Positions 45,601-54,614 of a stretch of DNA of 64,000 nt are shown one piece after another (position 1 is the first letter of the stretch; every line of letters starts with the position of its first letter). This stretch comes from Helianthus annuus. Its lineage: Eukaryota > Streptophyta > Magnoliopsida > Asterales > Asteraceae. Location: assembly GCF_002127325.2 (NCBI RefSeq), contig NC_035436.2, positions 28,857,163 through 28,921,162 of the forward strand, read 5' to 3'. Under the pieces are notes generated by a model. The model had not been told where the DNA came from. It was given only the letters and a program-made list of their open reading frames with translations, and did not search any database. The position numbers and the translations under genes are program-made.

Positions 45601-48142
45601 TATGACTGTAGTTTCGAATGATAGGAATGAACTAATTCCTACCCGTACCGTCACTGGGTGGCGAGTTTGCATTGACTACCGCAAGCTCAATGATGCTACT
45701 CGCAAGGATCACTTCCCGCTTCCATTCATCGACCAGATGTTGGAACGTCTGTCGGGGAAGTTGTATTACTGTTTCCTTGACGGATTCTCTGGGTACTTTC
45801 AGATTCCTATTGCTCCTGAGGATCAGGAGAAGACTACCTTTACATGCCCCTTCGGCACATTCGCCTACCGGCGGATGCCTTTTGGGTTGTGTAATGCACC
45901 AGCAACCTTCCAGAGATGCATGGTTTTAATTTTCCATGACATGATCGAGGATTCCATGGAGGTTTTCATGGATGATTTTTCGGTATTTGGGGATTCCTTC
46001 GATCACTGCTTGGAAAATTTGAGGAAGATGTTGAAGAGGTGTGAGGAGACGAATCTGGTCCTGAACTGGGAGAAATGCCACTTCATGGTGAAGGAGGGCA
46101 TAGTTCTGGGACACAAGATTTCGCATGCTGGTATGGAGGTCGACCCAGCCAAAGTGGATATCATTTCACGACTTCCGCCTCCCACTTCTGTTAGAGCGAT
46201 ACAGAGCTTTCTCGGTCATGCCGGGTTCTATCGGCGATTCATTAAAGATTTTTCAAAAATCGCCAGACCCATGACCCGTCTGTTGGAGAAAGACGCTCCG
46301 TTCATATTCGGAGATGATTGCTTGAGAGCCTTTGACCTTCTCAAGCAAAAGTTGATTGAGGCCCCTATTTTAGTTGCACGAGACTGGAGTTTGCCGTTTG
46401 AGATTATGTGCGACGCGAGTGATTACGCCATAGGGGCCGTTCTGGGTCAAAAGAGAGAAAAGCACTTTCACCCGATCTATTATGCGAGCAAAACTCTTCA
46501 CGACGCTCAAGAGCATTATACCACGACTGAAAAAGAGCTCTTGGCGGTCGTTTTCGCATTTGACAAATTTAGATCGTACTTGGTGCTTTCGAAAACTGTT
46601 ATGTATACTGATCACGCAGCCATCCGATATCTCTTCAGCAAGCAGGACGCTAAGCCACGTCTGATCAGGTGGATCTTGTTGCTGCAGGAGTTTGATATTG
46701 AGATTCAAGATAAAAAGGGTGCGTTGAATGTAGCGGCTGACCATCTATCTCGGTTAGAGCATGGAGACATCGTGGACGCGCGTTGGGATTCCATAAATGA
46801 CAACTTCCCACACGAGTCTTTGATGAGTGTTGAGATATGCGATGAGTTGCCATGGTTCGCTGACCTTGCGAACTACCTTGCTTGCGGGATTCTGATTAAA
46901 GGGTTGACTCACCAGCAAAAGAGGAAATTCTTTTCGGATGTCAAGCACTACATTTGGGATGACCCTTACTTGTTTCGGGTTGGTGCTGATCAGGTGATTA
47001 GGAGATGTGTTTCAGGGAAGGAGGCAACCGACATTCTGCGCCACTGTCACGAGGGACCTACCGGAGGCCACCATGGAGCCAACTTTACCGCCAAGAAAGT
47101 ATTGGACTCCGGGTTTTATTGGCCGACTATATTTCGTGATTCGCAGAGCTGGGTTAGAGCGTGCGATGCCTGCCAGAGAGCGACAAATATATCGGCACGT
47201 GATGAAATGCCTCAGACCTGGATTCAGGTTTGTGAAGTCTTTGATATCTGGGGGATAGACTTCATGGGACCATTTCCCCCCTCACGAGGTAATAAGTACA
47301 TCCTGGTCGCGGTTGACTATGTATCGAAGTGGGCGGAGGCACAGGCCTTGCCCACCAATGATGCCAGGGTGGTCGTGAGATTTTTGAAAAGCTTATTTGC
47401 CCGGTTCGGCGCTCCGAAAGCGCTTATCAGTGACAGAGGGACGCATTTTTGCAATACTCAGCTCGAGAGAGCTTTGTCCCGTTACGGTGTGCATCACCGT
47501 CTATCCACGCCCTATCATCCACAGACAAGCGGGCAGGTGGAAGTCACGAACCGGGGGCTGAAAAGAATCCTTGAGCGGTCAGTAGGTGCAAACCGAAAGG
47601 ATTGGTCAGATAAGCTTGATGAAGCGTTGTGGGCCTTCCGTACGGCTTACAAGACGCCTATTGGGACTACTCCCTTTAGGCTTGTTTACGGAAAGGCATG
47701 CCATCTACCGGTTGAGCTGGAACATAAAGCGATGTGGGCGCTAAAGACCGCAAATCTGGACCTAAAAGCTGGAGGTGAAGCCCGGTTCCTCCAGATTCAC
47801 GAGTTGGAAGAGTTGCGACAGCGCGCTTATGAGAACTCCGTGTTGTACAAGGAGCGCACGAAGAGATTGCATGATAAACGCTTGAAGGACCACAAAGAAT
47901 TCCAAGCAGGCGATCTCGTTCTTCTTTACAACTCGCGGTTGCGCTTATTTCCCGGAAAGCTCCATTCACGTTGGACAGGCCCATACACGGTTAAAGAGAT
48001 ATTTCCGTATGGGACTGTCGCAATAGAGAACGCGGACGACGTTATTTTCAAAGTAAATGGGCATCGCTTGAAGTTATACGTTGCCGGGCCGACAGAGTCG
48101 GTAATGGAGGTCATTGAGCTCCAAACCCTGCACACATCATAA
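42632..48142 (+). CDS. Athila Gag-Pol polyprotein
   Basis: A single 1836-residue open frame. I chose the ATG at 42632 ([12 protein letters not shown]), since the in-frame ATG nine codons earlier precedes a likely splice acceptor. Domains in order: Gag capsid ([31 protein letters not shown]); a variant CX2CX3HX4C knuckle ([13 protein letters not shown]); and a Gln/Tyr-rich stretch. The protease has active site DLGAS (D667). RT has FLDGFSG (D1050) and FMDDF (D1114, D1115). RNase H has DASDYAIGA (D1261) and [12 protein letters not shown]. The integrase has an HHCC-type zinc region ([15 protein letters not shown]) and a DDE triad at D1543, D1601 and E1637, with 35 residues between the last two. 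A C-terminal [18 protein letters not shown] motif follows, with no chromodomain. All catalytic residues are present and there are no frameshifts. The protein replicates and integrates the element. Confidence 0.95.
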   Translation: MSSTPAPPIAEPTDEPAHNLRRSRRLRERSLVVAQRIANAIDEPVIISEDESLEDEERVVMADDDRPLNETNQPGRAGLEPSILQPTIDAPNFEIKSSVINMLQNSVQFDGREHEDPGRHIAAFLAICSTFRMTGVSEDAIRLRLFPFSLRDKARAWLMSLPAGSIRTWNQLAEQFMQKYFPPEKTNKLRNRIVSFRQDEGESLHAAWERFKDLLIDVPHHGFSKRQLVLTFYQGLNYNTQERLDVNAGGDLGTKTPTEAYEIIEKAALKSSSRRDGDRGRATSSSSRSGVHAVDDYTAITAQLSALTSRFDKSQMIAHAGSGCDQCGVSHEPGACFQGVVYEGQEEVDFVSNQVRPQNNPYSNTYNPGWRNHPNFGWRVNAGNQNPLGFTQRAPAPQQGQQYQQYNQPYQQRPYSYQNQGTGSSSQQQAPQSSSKLEDMMAQLLSSSEKRYQQSEDRFLANEGEMRSQKASIQNIENQVGQLAQMMSKRPPGGLPGNTEPNPGGQRDVNAVMTRSGKTTGPVISDSVPITEAVPTDTPDEVQARLRPASTAQVQEPVKDYTHPVPYPGRLKKQKNEEQYGKFLELFKQLHINIPFVEALAQMPKYAKFLKDILSNKQKLEDISCVVMNETCSAVLQNRLPTKMGDPGSFTLPCLIGNMSVSHALADLGASINLMPYKVFTKLDLGEPSPTRMSIRLADRSIKYPRGFVENMLVKIDKFVFPVDFVILDMDEDSRVPLILGRPFLNTARTIVDVAAGQITLRVNDEHVTFDIKRSMQHPQCHDDKLYYVDIVDACVCSHFQGTIDEIDSDTRLSCGDLIGITQEGHDFEQPVYQIGDDGSQSPERFLEIDHVKKGETEPSVDDPTPLELKELPPHLEYAFLDKERRLPVIISASLEKDEKIRLLEVLRLHKRAIAWKIMDIKGINPSFCTHKILMEDEYKPCAQHQRRLNPNMQDVVKKEVIKFLDAGMIYPISDSVWVSPVQVVPKKGGMTVVSNDRNELIPTRTVTGWRVCIDYRKLNDATRKDHFPLPFIDQMLERLSGKLYYCFLDGFSGYFQIPIAPEDQEKTTFTCPFGTFAYRRMPFGLCNAPATFQRCMVLIFHDMIEDSMEVFMDDFSVFGDSFDHCLENLRKMLKRCEETNLVLNWEKCHFMVKEGIVLGHKISHAGMEVDPAKVDIISRLPPPTSVRAIQSFLGHAGFYRRFIKDFSKIARPMTRLLEKDAPFIFGDDCLRAFDLLKQKLIEAPILVARDWSLPFEIMCDASDYAIGAVLGQKREKHFHPIYYASKTLHDAQEHYTTTEKELLAVVFAFDKFRSYLVLSKTVMYTDHAAIRYLFSKQDAKPRLIRWILLLQEFDIEIQDKKGALNVAADHLSRLEHGDIVDARWDSINDNFPHESLMSVEICDELPWFADLANYLACGILIKGLTHQQKRKFFSDVKHYIWDDPYLFRVGADQVIRRCVSGKEATDILRHCHEGPTGGHHGANFTAKKVLDSGFYWPTIFRDSQSWVRACDACQRATNISARDEMPQTWIQVCEVFDIWGIDFMGPFPPSRGNKYILVAVDYVSKWAEAQALPTNDARVVVRFLKSLFARFGAPKALISDRGTHFCNTQLERALSRYGVHHRLSTPYHPQTSGQVEVTNRGLKRILERSVGANRKDWSDKLDEALWAFRTAYKTPIGTTPFRLVYGKACHLPVELEHKAMWALKTANLDLKAGGEARFLQIHELEELRQRAYENSVLYKERTKRLHDKRLKDHKEFQAGDLVLLYNSRLRLFPGKLHSRWTGPYTVKEIFPYGTVAIENADDVIFKVNGHRLKLYVAGPTESVMEVIELQTLHTS

Positions 48143-48160
48143 GTGTGGGGAGGAGAGAGT
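48143..48160 (+). other. extra purine tract directly after gag-pol
   Basis: AGTGTGGGGAGGAGAGAG overlaps the gag-pol stop. It shares AGTGTGGGGAG with the true 3' purine tract at 52280 and with 50975. Confidence 0.5.
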
Positions 48161-48429
48161 CTACGCTGCTGACTCGTGGATCAAAAATGCAGCAAGAGCG
48201 TATTTTGCGCTTTAGGGGTAGTTTAGTCATTTAGGATTTATTTTCTAGTTTTAGCGTAATTTAGGTTAGTTAGGTAGTTTCCGATAGTTTGTACAGTTTC
48301 TATTCGTGCCGAGCGAGGGTTCTATGTTGCAATATTGTTAGAACAGTTGGTGTGTCGAAAAAATGGCGAAAAACGGCCAAAACAGTTGCTGGAAATGCAT
48401 TCTGCAGAAAACTCTGATCTGCAGCTGAT

Positions 48430-49168
48430 GCACGCCCGTGCCAGTATCCGCACGACCGTGCGTTTTCGAGGATCAGGCACGATGGGTCGCACCCTCGGTG
48501 CATCACCGAGGAAAATGAAAGACGTCGGTTTCGCACGACCGTGCCAAAGATCGAACGACCGTGCGGCAGGCTGAGGGCATTTTTGTCATTTTGCACATTA
48601 TATATACCTTCATCTGCAGAAAAATCTATCATTCGCGAACCCTAGCAACTGCAGCCGTTCCAGAACGGTTTTTACACCAAATCGCACGATTCTTCGCACG
48701 ATCTCGCACCCAACTTCGCACGGTACGTCTCTAGTGTTAGATTTCTTGTTTTCCCACTTTCTAGGTTAGATTTATTCCGATTCTTCAAGGAATTTTTTAG
48801 GGTTCTCTTCATAAACAAATCGAAACCCTAACCCTTGTTGAATCGAAGTATCGTGAACACCCGGTTGACTTTCAGACCCCTGTTGACCCAATGCTTGTTA
48901 AAATTTTTATAGAAATCAGGTTGTTCTAAGTACAGGGGTCGAAAACTGCAGAAACTGAACGGCACGGTCGTTCCTCAGATGGAACGGACGTGCATTTGCT
49001 ACTTTTTCATAATTTCTGCTGTTGATCGGTGATGCACGGTAGTGCAACGGGTTGGCCGATGTTGCACGGTCGTTCCGCTTAAGGAACGGTCGTGCGTGTC
49101 CGACAATCACTGGGCTTGACTGTAGTTTTCGGATATGCACGACCGTGCATATCGATGCACGCTCGTGC
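48430..49168. promoter_or_regulatory. internal array of 12-mer dyads upstream of ORF2, with candidate promoter
   Basis: Dyads with exact 20-bp pitch start at 48430/48450, 48533/48553, 48962/48982, 49064/49084 and 49137/49157. A single motif at 49034 has a degenerate partner at 49054. Recurrent distances are 103 (48430 to 48533), 102 (48962 to 49064) and 103 (49034 to 49137). A TATATATA box lies at 48599, 33 bp after the second dyad. gaaccctagcaactgcagcc then follows like a 5' UTR. A gcacg/gtacgt donor near 48722 and a ttacag acceptor at 49273 would remove the downstream dyads as an intron. Confidence 0.7.
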
Positions 49169-49273
49169 CATTTTCCCAGTTCAGTTGGACAGAAGCTTCA
49201 TAAATTGCTGCTCGGCTGTTTTCAATTCCATTTTCTCCTGTTTCTGTCTTTCTAACAATGTTCCCCATTACAG

Positions 49274-50602
49274 ATGAATCATCCCTTCCTACAGTTCGAT
49301 CCTAACAACGAGCGTGAAGCTTTGTGCATTCCAAAAAGAGACGAGTTATGGGCCCGGAGGGGGCAATTCGGAGTCCCTAGATGGCTTGATTGGGAAGTTA
49401 TGCAAGAATTAAATCAATACGACCGTTTAGAAAATATGATGAGTCGTCCACTTATAAATCTGGTCGGTTGCAACCGACCCGTGTACTTGGAGCTTACCAT
49501 AGAGTTCTTTGCATCATATGCTTATGAGAAGCCATTTGCTGCTCGTAGACCCAAATTCCGCCACAAGGAGCGGATAGCTTTCCGATTGTGTGGTAAATGG
49601 CACCGGTGGTCGGTTGGTCGTCTGGGAAGAAGACTCGGTATTTACACTAGGGAAGACATGGATGATGCCAGTGTCTTCACAGAGCAGTTGACTTTCCCGT
49701 CTGATGCAGCAAGGGATGAGTTTTGGGCTGCAAATGCTGTTGGGGACCCATACAACCCAAGGATGTCAAAGGCCTCACGACTTAGAGACCCTCTGGTGCG
49801 GGTGATGCACCATGTGTTTAGCCACACTATATGCGGGCGCATGGACAGTCTTGGTAACTGTCCAACACCAGATCTGATTTTTCTTTACGCATTGGTGGAG
49901 AAGGCGCCAATTAATTTAGCGGCGCGTATGGCTGAATACTTTGTGAAAAGCTCAGGAAGGACCCCTAACAGTCAGATACATGGCGGTCAATATGTGACCG
50001 AACTTGCATACAACGAACATCTCATGACTGACGAGGTACTTCAGAGTCTCACCCTGATTACTGAGGGAGTGCATGTTGACATCAGGTCGCTGAAGGCGAT
50101 GGGGGTTATTGTCGAGACTGATCACGGGGATAGGTTGAGGGGGCTGAATAACGAGGTCTGGGACCCGTTACCCCCGCTCCCAGCAGAGGAAGAGGAAGAA
50201 GATGTAGAGATGCACGAGCAGCACCAGCCACACACACCGCCACACCAGCCGCAGCACCACGAGTTCTACCAGCATCAGGATTGGCCTGAATTTTATCAGC
50301 AGTTCCAGCAAATGCGGGTCACGCAGGAACAACATGGTACGTATATCGATCAGATCAGGACCAGCCAGGACCAGATCCGGGTCAGTCAGGATCAGCTGCG
50401 GACCAGTCAGGATCAGCTGAGGCAGAGCCAGGAGAGCTTATATCAGGGGGTGAGTGCCGGGTTTTCGTACCTATTTGGGGAGATGCGCCATGCATATCCC
50501 AACTACTTCCAGAACCTTCCACAGTTCCCACCGTGGAACCCACCTGGTTATGGTGGTGCAGGCCCCTCATTCACGAGAGACGATGACGGCGATGACGAGT
50601 AG
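49274..50602 (+). CDS. Athila second ORF (ATHILA ORF1-like / env-position protein)
   Basis: An intact 442-residue frame in the env position, starting MNHPFLQFDPNNEREALCI directly after a ttacag acceptor. Residues about 1-290 are globular (WARRGQFGVPRWLDWEVM, FRLCGKWHRWSVGRLGRRLG, ITEGVHVDIRSLKAMGV) and resemble the ATHILA ORF1 / plant transposon protein family. An acidic run (EEEEEDVE) and a His/Gln/Pro-rich part follow. Then come four near-perfect heptads (TSQDQIR, VSQDQLR, TSQDQLR, QSQESLY) that should form a coiled coil, and a DDDGDDE tail. I see no signal peptide or transmembrane segment, so an envelope role is doubtful; nucleic-acid binding or assembly is possible. It probably has its own promoter or a spliced mRNA. 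Confidence 0.75.
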   Translation: MNHPFLQFDPNNEREALCIPKRDELWARRGQFGVPRWLDWEVMQELNQYDRLENMMSRPLINLVGCNRPVYLELTIEFFASYAYEKPFAARRPKFRHKERIAFRLCGKWHRWSVGRLGRRLGIYTREDMDDASVFTEQLTFPSDAARDEFWAANAVGDPYNPRMSKASRLRDPLVRVMHHVFSHTICGRMDSLGNCPTPDLIFLYALVEKAPINLAARMAEYFVKSSGRTPNSQIHGGQYVTELAYNEHLMTDEVLQSLTLITEGVHVDIRSLKAMGVIVETDHGDRLRGLNNEVWDPLPPLPAEEEEEDVEMHEQHQPHTPPHQPQHHEFYQHQDWPEFYQQFQQMRVTQEQHGTYIDQIRTSQDQIRVSQDQLRTSQDQLRQSQESLYQGVSAGFSYLFGEMRHAYPNYFQNLPQFPPWNPPGYGGAGPSFTRDDDGDDE

Positions 50603-52293
50603 GCGTTGGTGGTGATTTTCGTTGGTGGTTTTTATGGTTATTATTAGTATTTGTTATTTCGGGTGTTCTTTTTGCATACTATTTCGGACACCCTCGGATT
50701 GTATTGTACTTTTAAACATTTTGCTTTATGTTGCGTCTTTGTTTGAACTAGTAGTATTTATGTAAATTATGGTTTATTTGGGTTTATTCTGTTACTGTTC
50801 TGTTGCTCTGTACCATATGACATATTTGCAGATTGTGGCTATCAAGTCTTTGACCGGAGCATATGACAGACGCAGCTTTGGAAGCCTCGATACATCAGAT
50901 ATCATCTTGAGGGGAGTACTATTATCCTTTTTCTCTATATTTCGGGTTTCGCATTGGGGACAATGCGAAGTTCAAGTGTGGGGAGGGGGTTGGTTAACTT
51001 TGTTAACTTTGTTTGTCCTCATTTATGAAAAAAAAAACAGAAAATTCAGAAAAATCATTCAAAAATACCTGTATTTTGTATATATATTAGTAAATAAACC
51101 GGTTGGTTGTGTTTTAGAAAGCTTCGGACTTGATAAAAACTCGACAAGCAAAATATTTTTGAAAAAGAAAACCGGAAAGCGTGACAAACAAAGAAAGACT
51201 TACATGATAGTTTTCACACTTTTACCCATTCCATCCGTTACGTGAGCATATTTGAGCCTATTGTTATATATTTGTTCATTTCGGATATAGGAGTGAGCCG
51301 GATGTTATGTGTAATTTAGAATTTGTCACTAGTATGCTTGTTAAGACCATGAACTTGTGAATTCGTGTAAAAGTGATAGAGGCACTTAGATTACCCCTTT
51401 GTTGTAAGCCTTGTTCTTTGTGTTGTGCTTCCCGTTCACCTTATATTACCCTTTAGGATTAACCATGTCGAGCCTTCCCGTTTACCTTTGTTTACCCACA
51501 TTATCGCCCACTTAGCCAAATTTAGCCTTTTTATGTTTTTAAACCCTTTTTAGTGTTGAAACTCGGACAAAATAATCGTTTAACTAGCATTTGTTTCGGT
51601 TTATTGTATAGTTATTTATTGAAAAAAAAAAAAGCAACACAACCCAGAAAATAAAACACCCTAAAATAGGGTGAAGTTGATAGAAATCGAGCAATTTTGA
51701 ATGCTTAAATGTTAAAATTTCGTTGATAAGCTCGATTGCGCTTTAGTCGCCTTTTTAAGGCGTTTGTATGTATAGTTGTATTATGTTCTTGCTAGTTAAA
51801 CGCTAAAACCGAGTTTTAACCATTTTCGCCACTTTAAATGTCTACTTCCATACCCTTCGCCCAAGCCTAACGTTACAACCCGTAAAGACCTCTTGATTTA
51901 CACTTATTTGCATGTTAGTTGGTGGAGACGAGATCTTATGACAAGCTTATGATATTGCATATTTCATTGACGTGGCATTGAGTGTTTGCACATACACATT
52001 TTATGTATGTTTCATAAATAAAACCGAGTGTGTGTGAATATTGTGAGTCGTGTGAAGATTAACATGTTGAGTCAATTAAATGTGAAGTCACGGCTTTTTG
52101 GTTGTCGCTATTATAATTGCATATGCTTGTTGGGTTTGAGTCTTTTGATGATGTCTTTCGACAAACCGGCCAACCGTTTATAGTAGTTTTCAATAAAATA
52201 GTGTGTAAATTATCGTACTTGTTTCTTTCCGTCTTTTATTGCTTTTTAGTTCTGCTTGCTTGAGGACAAGCAAGGTTCAAGTGTGGGGAGATT
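50603..52293 (+). other. Athila 3' internal region, no gene; purine tracts at 50974 and 52280
   Basis: ttcaagtgtggggag occurs at 50971-50985 and again at 52276-52290. The second touches the 3' LTR (TGATATT at 52294) and is the functional polypurine tract. The preceding text (gggacaatgcgaag versus gaggacaagcaagg) is also similar, so a longer unit was duplicated. The 158-codon frame at 50769-51245 has no recognisable content. Confidence 0.65.
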
Positions 52294-54199
52294 TGATATT
52301 CGCTAATTTACACATATTTTAGTCCCCCGTTTTACCCCCATTTTATGCGTTTTCGGCCGTAAAACCGTCATTCGGATACTTAATTATCTACATTTTGGTT
52401 TACAGGCCTAAAACAGCATACCAGACGAGATGATACCAAAAACGAGAACTTTCTGGACAAAACGATGAAGCTGCGAAGATTCTGTGGAAAAAGACTGACC
52501 TGGGCGTTTGGCACGGTCATGCGGCCATATGCACGACCGTGCATATCCGACAAACCAAGAAGATCCGGCAGTGAACCAGGCGTGCAACTCACCGTGCAAG
52601 GCACTGAAGGCAAGCCCGGTAAGGAACGACCGTTCCCGATCAAGAACGATCGTGCGGATCCGAGGTCAAACATAAACCCGGAAAAGAACGACCAAAGAAC
52701 CGAGCGTGCAACTCAAACCTCGGAAAGGAACGGTCGTGCCAAGCCAAGAACGACCGTGCGTGACCGAAGACCAGTCAACGATCTGTGACGTCACGCAGTA
52801 TGGTGGCCCACCACCAATAATGCTTAAAGTGCACGGTTGTGCGATCGGAAGAACGGCCGTGCGACTTCAAAAAAGCATTTAAACAGAACAACACCATTTT
52901 AGTAGTAACTCTGGAATTTTGGAGAGCTCTGCAGGCGATTTTGAGGCTCCGAAGGCTGCTGCTTTCACTCGGATTCAAGCCACATTGCCCGGTTTTGCTC
53001 ATTTACTATCCAGATTCTCATTATTATGCTTGTTTATGGTTTGGTTTCTCAAATCTTTCCATAATTTTGTTATGTTTCAAGCATTTAGACTGATTATTAT
53101 GTATTAATGTAAGCCTTTGGGCAAAAACACAACAATCCCTTGCTTGATTATAACCATTACTATGTTGATCTATGTTTGTAATGAAAGTTGGAAGTGTTTT
53201 CTATGATTATCTTTGATGATTAGTTTGCAACCTTGTTATTGATATTGATTTCTTGATTATAAGTAATTGTGTTGGATGATTGGTGCTTGGTTAGGTAAGA
53301 TAGTTGCAAAATGAAGCTTATTTAATCATGTATTAGTAAACTTTTAATTTGGTTAACTAGTTTAACTTGGTTAAAATGTAGGCACCATGATACTCTAACG
53401 GGTTAGTGGTTTAATAAAATGCAATTATTATTAATCAAGAGAGCTTGCCCTCACGGAAGGACTCTAACGGGTTAGATGGTGTTGTTACGAATTCTTGCCA
53501 TGATTTGTTAGTTTAGTTAGTAGTTTGGGCCAAAATTGCTATCTTGGTGAATTTATGTGCAAGATTTGTAAAATGAACTCGGTTGTGATTTAATCTAGTT
53601 TATGCTTGTCTCGGTGGTTGCATTGTGTTTATCGGTGTTACTTTCCTTGATTAAGTGAGGTTAGAAAACTCCTAACGGATGACTAACTTATTTTTAGGAG
53701 ATTTTCATAGACATTTATCAATCGCACGTTAAAGAACAATTTTAGGTGGTTAAAGTGTGTTTATCGTTTTAACTTTCCGAATGGTTGTCATGTTAGGATT
53801 CCCGAAAGGGATACTAATTGTCTCGAAATGGAAAATTGACCGAATGCTTCTAGTGCCAAAACTGACTTAGTTAACATGCTGTGGGTGTGTATTAAGCAAG
53901 GCTATTTATATATAATCTACTATGTTTTATAAGTTTTTATTTATGCTTACTTTAGTTTAATTAAAACCAATACCATTTATGTTTTTACCGGTAATTTAGT
54001 GGCAAAGGTCTAGTATTATTTCTCCGCCCATTTCCATGGATCGATACTTGGTTCTTACCGATACTTTACTACATATATGACGGGGTACACTTGCCCTTTC
54101 GTGTGTGTTTTGATGTAAAAGTAATAATCACTTTTATAAATTTAAAACCAATTCGTGTGTAATTTCATTGTAAAAATATGTGTAGTCACGCACGTACCA
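52294..54199 (+). repeat. 3' LTR of the Athila element
   Basis: 1906 bp, same length as the 5' LTR. I counted 8 differences, and 7 are transitions; in 6 of these this copy has T or A where the 5' LTR has C or G. One lies inside a dyad motif (gcacggttgtgc at 52831). Confidence 0.95.
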
Positions 54200-54204
54200 A
54201 AGGT

Positions 54205-54614
54205 CTTTGTCTTTCTCTTTGAGAAGTAGTGTGCGGTTGTTCAATCCAAGCCAAGGCATCCGCACACCCGGTTGGTTTGTTCAACGAACACATTTTCATC
54301 AATCACACCGCAAAGTAATGTACACTGCACGTTCATCTTGTTGATTTTGAACTTCAGACGAGCTGCAGGTGCGTACATTTTGATTTGAATCTATCCCGGG
54401 GACCCGATCAAAGCCATTAACAATCACACTTTGGTATGATTTTCATTTTGTCGAAGCTTTCAATCTCTTTCATCAGACATTTCTGTTTTCCTTTTCTCTC
54501 CATCAAAGGCAACAATTTCTTCTGTCGCCTATCTTGTGCAAGGACATTCCACTATCAATAATCCTATGACTATCGATAGTTCCTCCTGGAACTTCCTGCA
54601 CACTCACTCAGAGA
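54205..54614 (-). pseudogene. Copia pol trace: protease motif then RT motif
   Basis: In the +1 frame after the gag stop, GTIDSHRIIDSGMSLHKIGD carries the protease DSG motif in its usual context (family DSGxSRHMTGD). About 240 bp further, FKINKMNVQC-TLLCGVIDENVFVEQ aligns with the RT block that normally reads MDVKSAFLYGxIxExVYVxQP. The integrase and the start of RT are missing. Stops follow. The Athila element lies immediately beyond. Confidence 0.65.

Larger units (their letters stand above)
40267..54199 (+). mobile_element. complete young Athila-type Ty3/gypsy element
   Basis: A 13,933-bp element with two 1906-bp LTRs and a perfect 5-bp TSD, aaggt (40262-40266 and 54200-54204). It has a tRNA-Asp PBS, an intact gag-pol frame, an intact second ORF and a purine tract before the 3' LTR. 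I counted 8 differences between the LTRs and no indel, about 0.4 percent. With everything open it may be an autonomous or very recently active copy. It is inserted in the pol region of the Copia element. Confidence 0.95.

Noticed and set aside
48962..48993. Dyads as designed RNA stem-loops (12-bp stem, 8-nt loop)
   Set aside because: Pairing between the two motifs follows automatically from each being near-palindromic. The centre bases are complementary in only some dyads (for example GGTC with GACC), not in others (GACC with GACC), so double-stranded binding sites fit better.
40484..49168. CRISPR-like array of spaced 12-mers
   Set aside because: The genome is a plant, the motifs are too short, spacers are 8 bp within dyads and the arrays lie in LTR retrotransposon DNA.
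50769..51245. 158-codon open frame downstream of Athila ORF2
   Set aside because: It has no recognisable domain, runs through low-complexity AT-rich sequence and contains one of the purine tracts.
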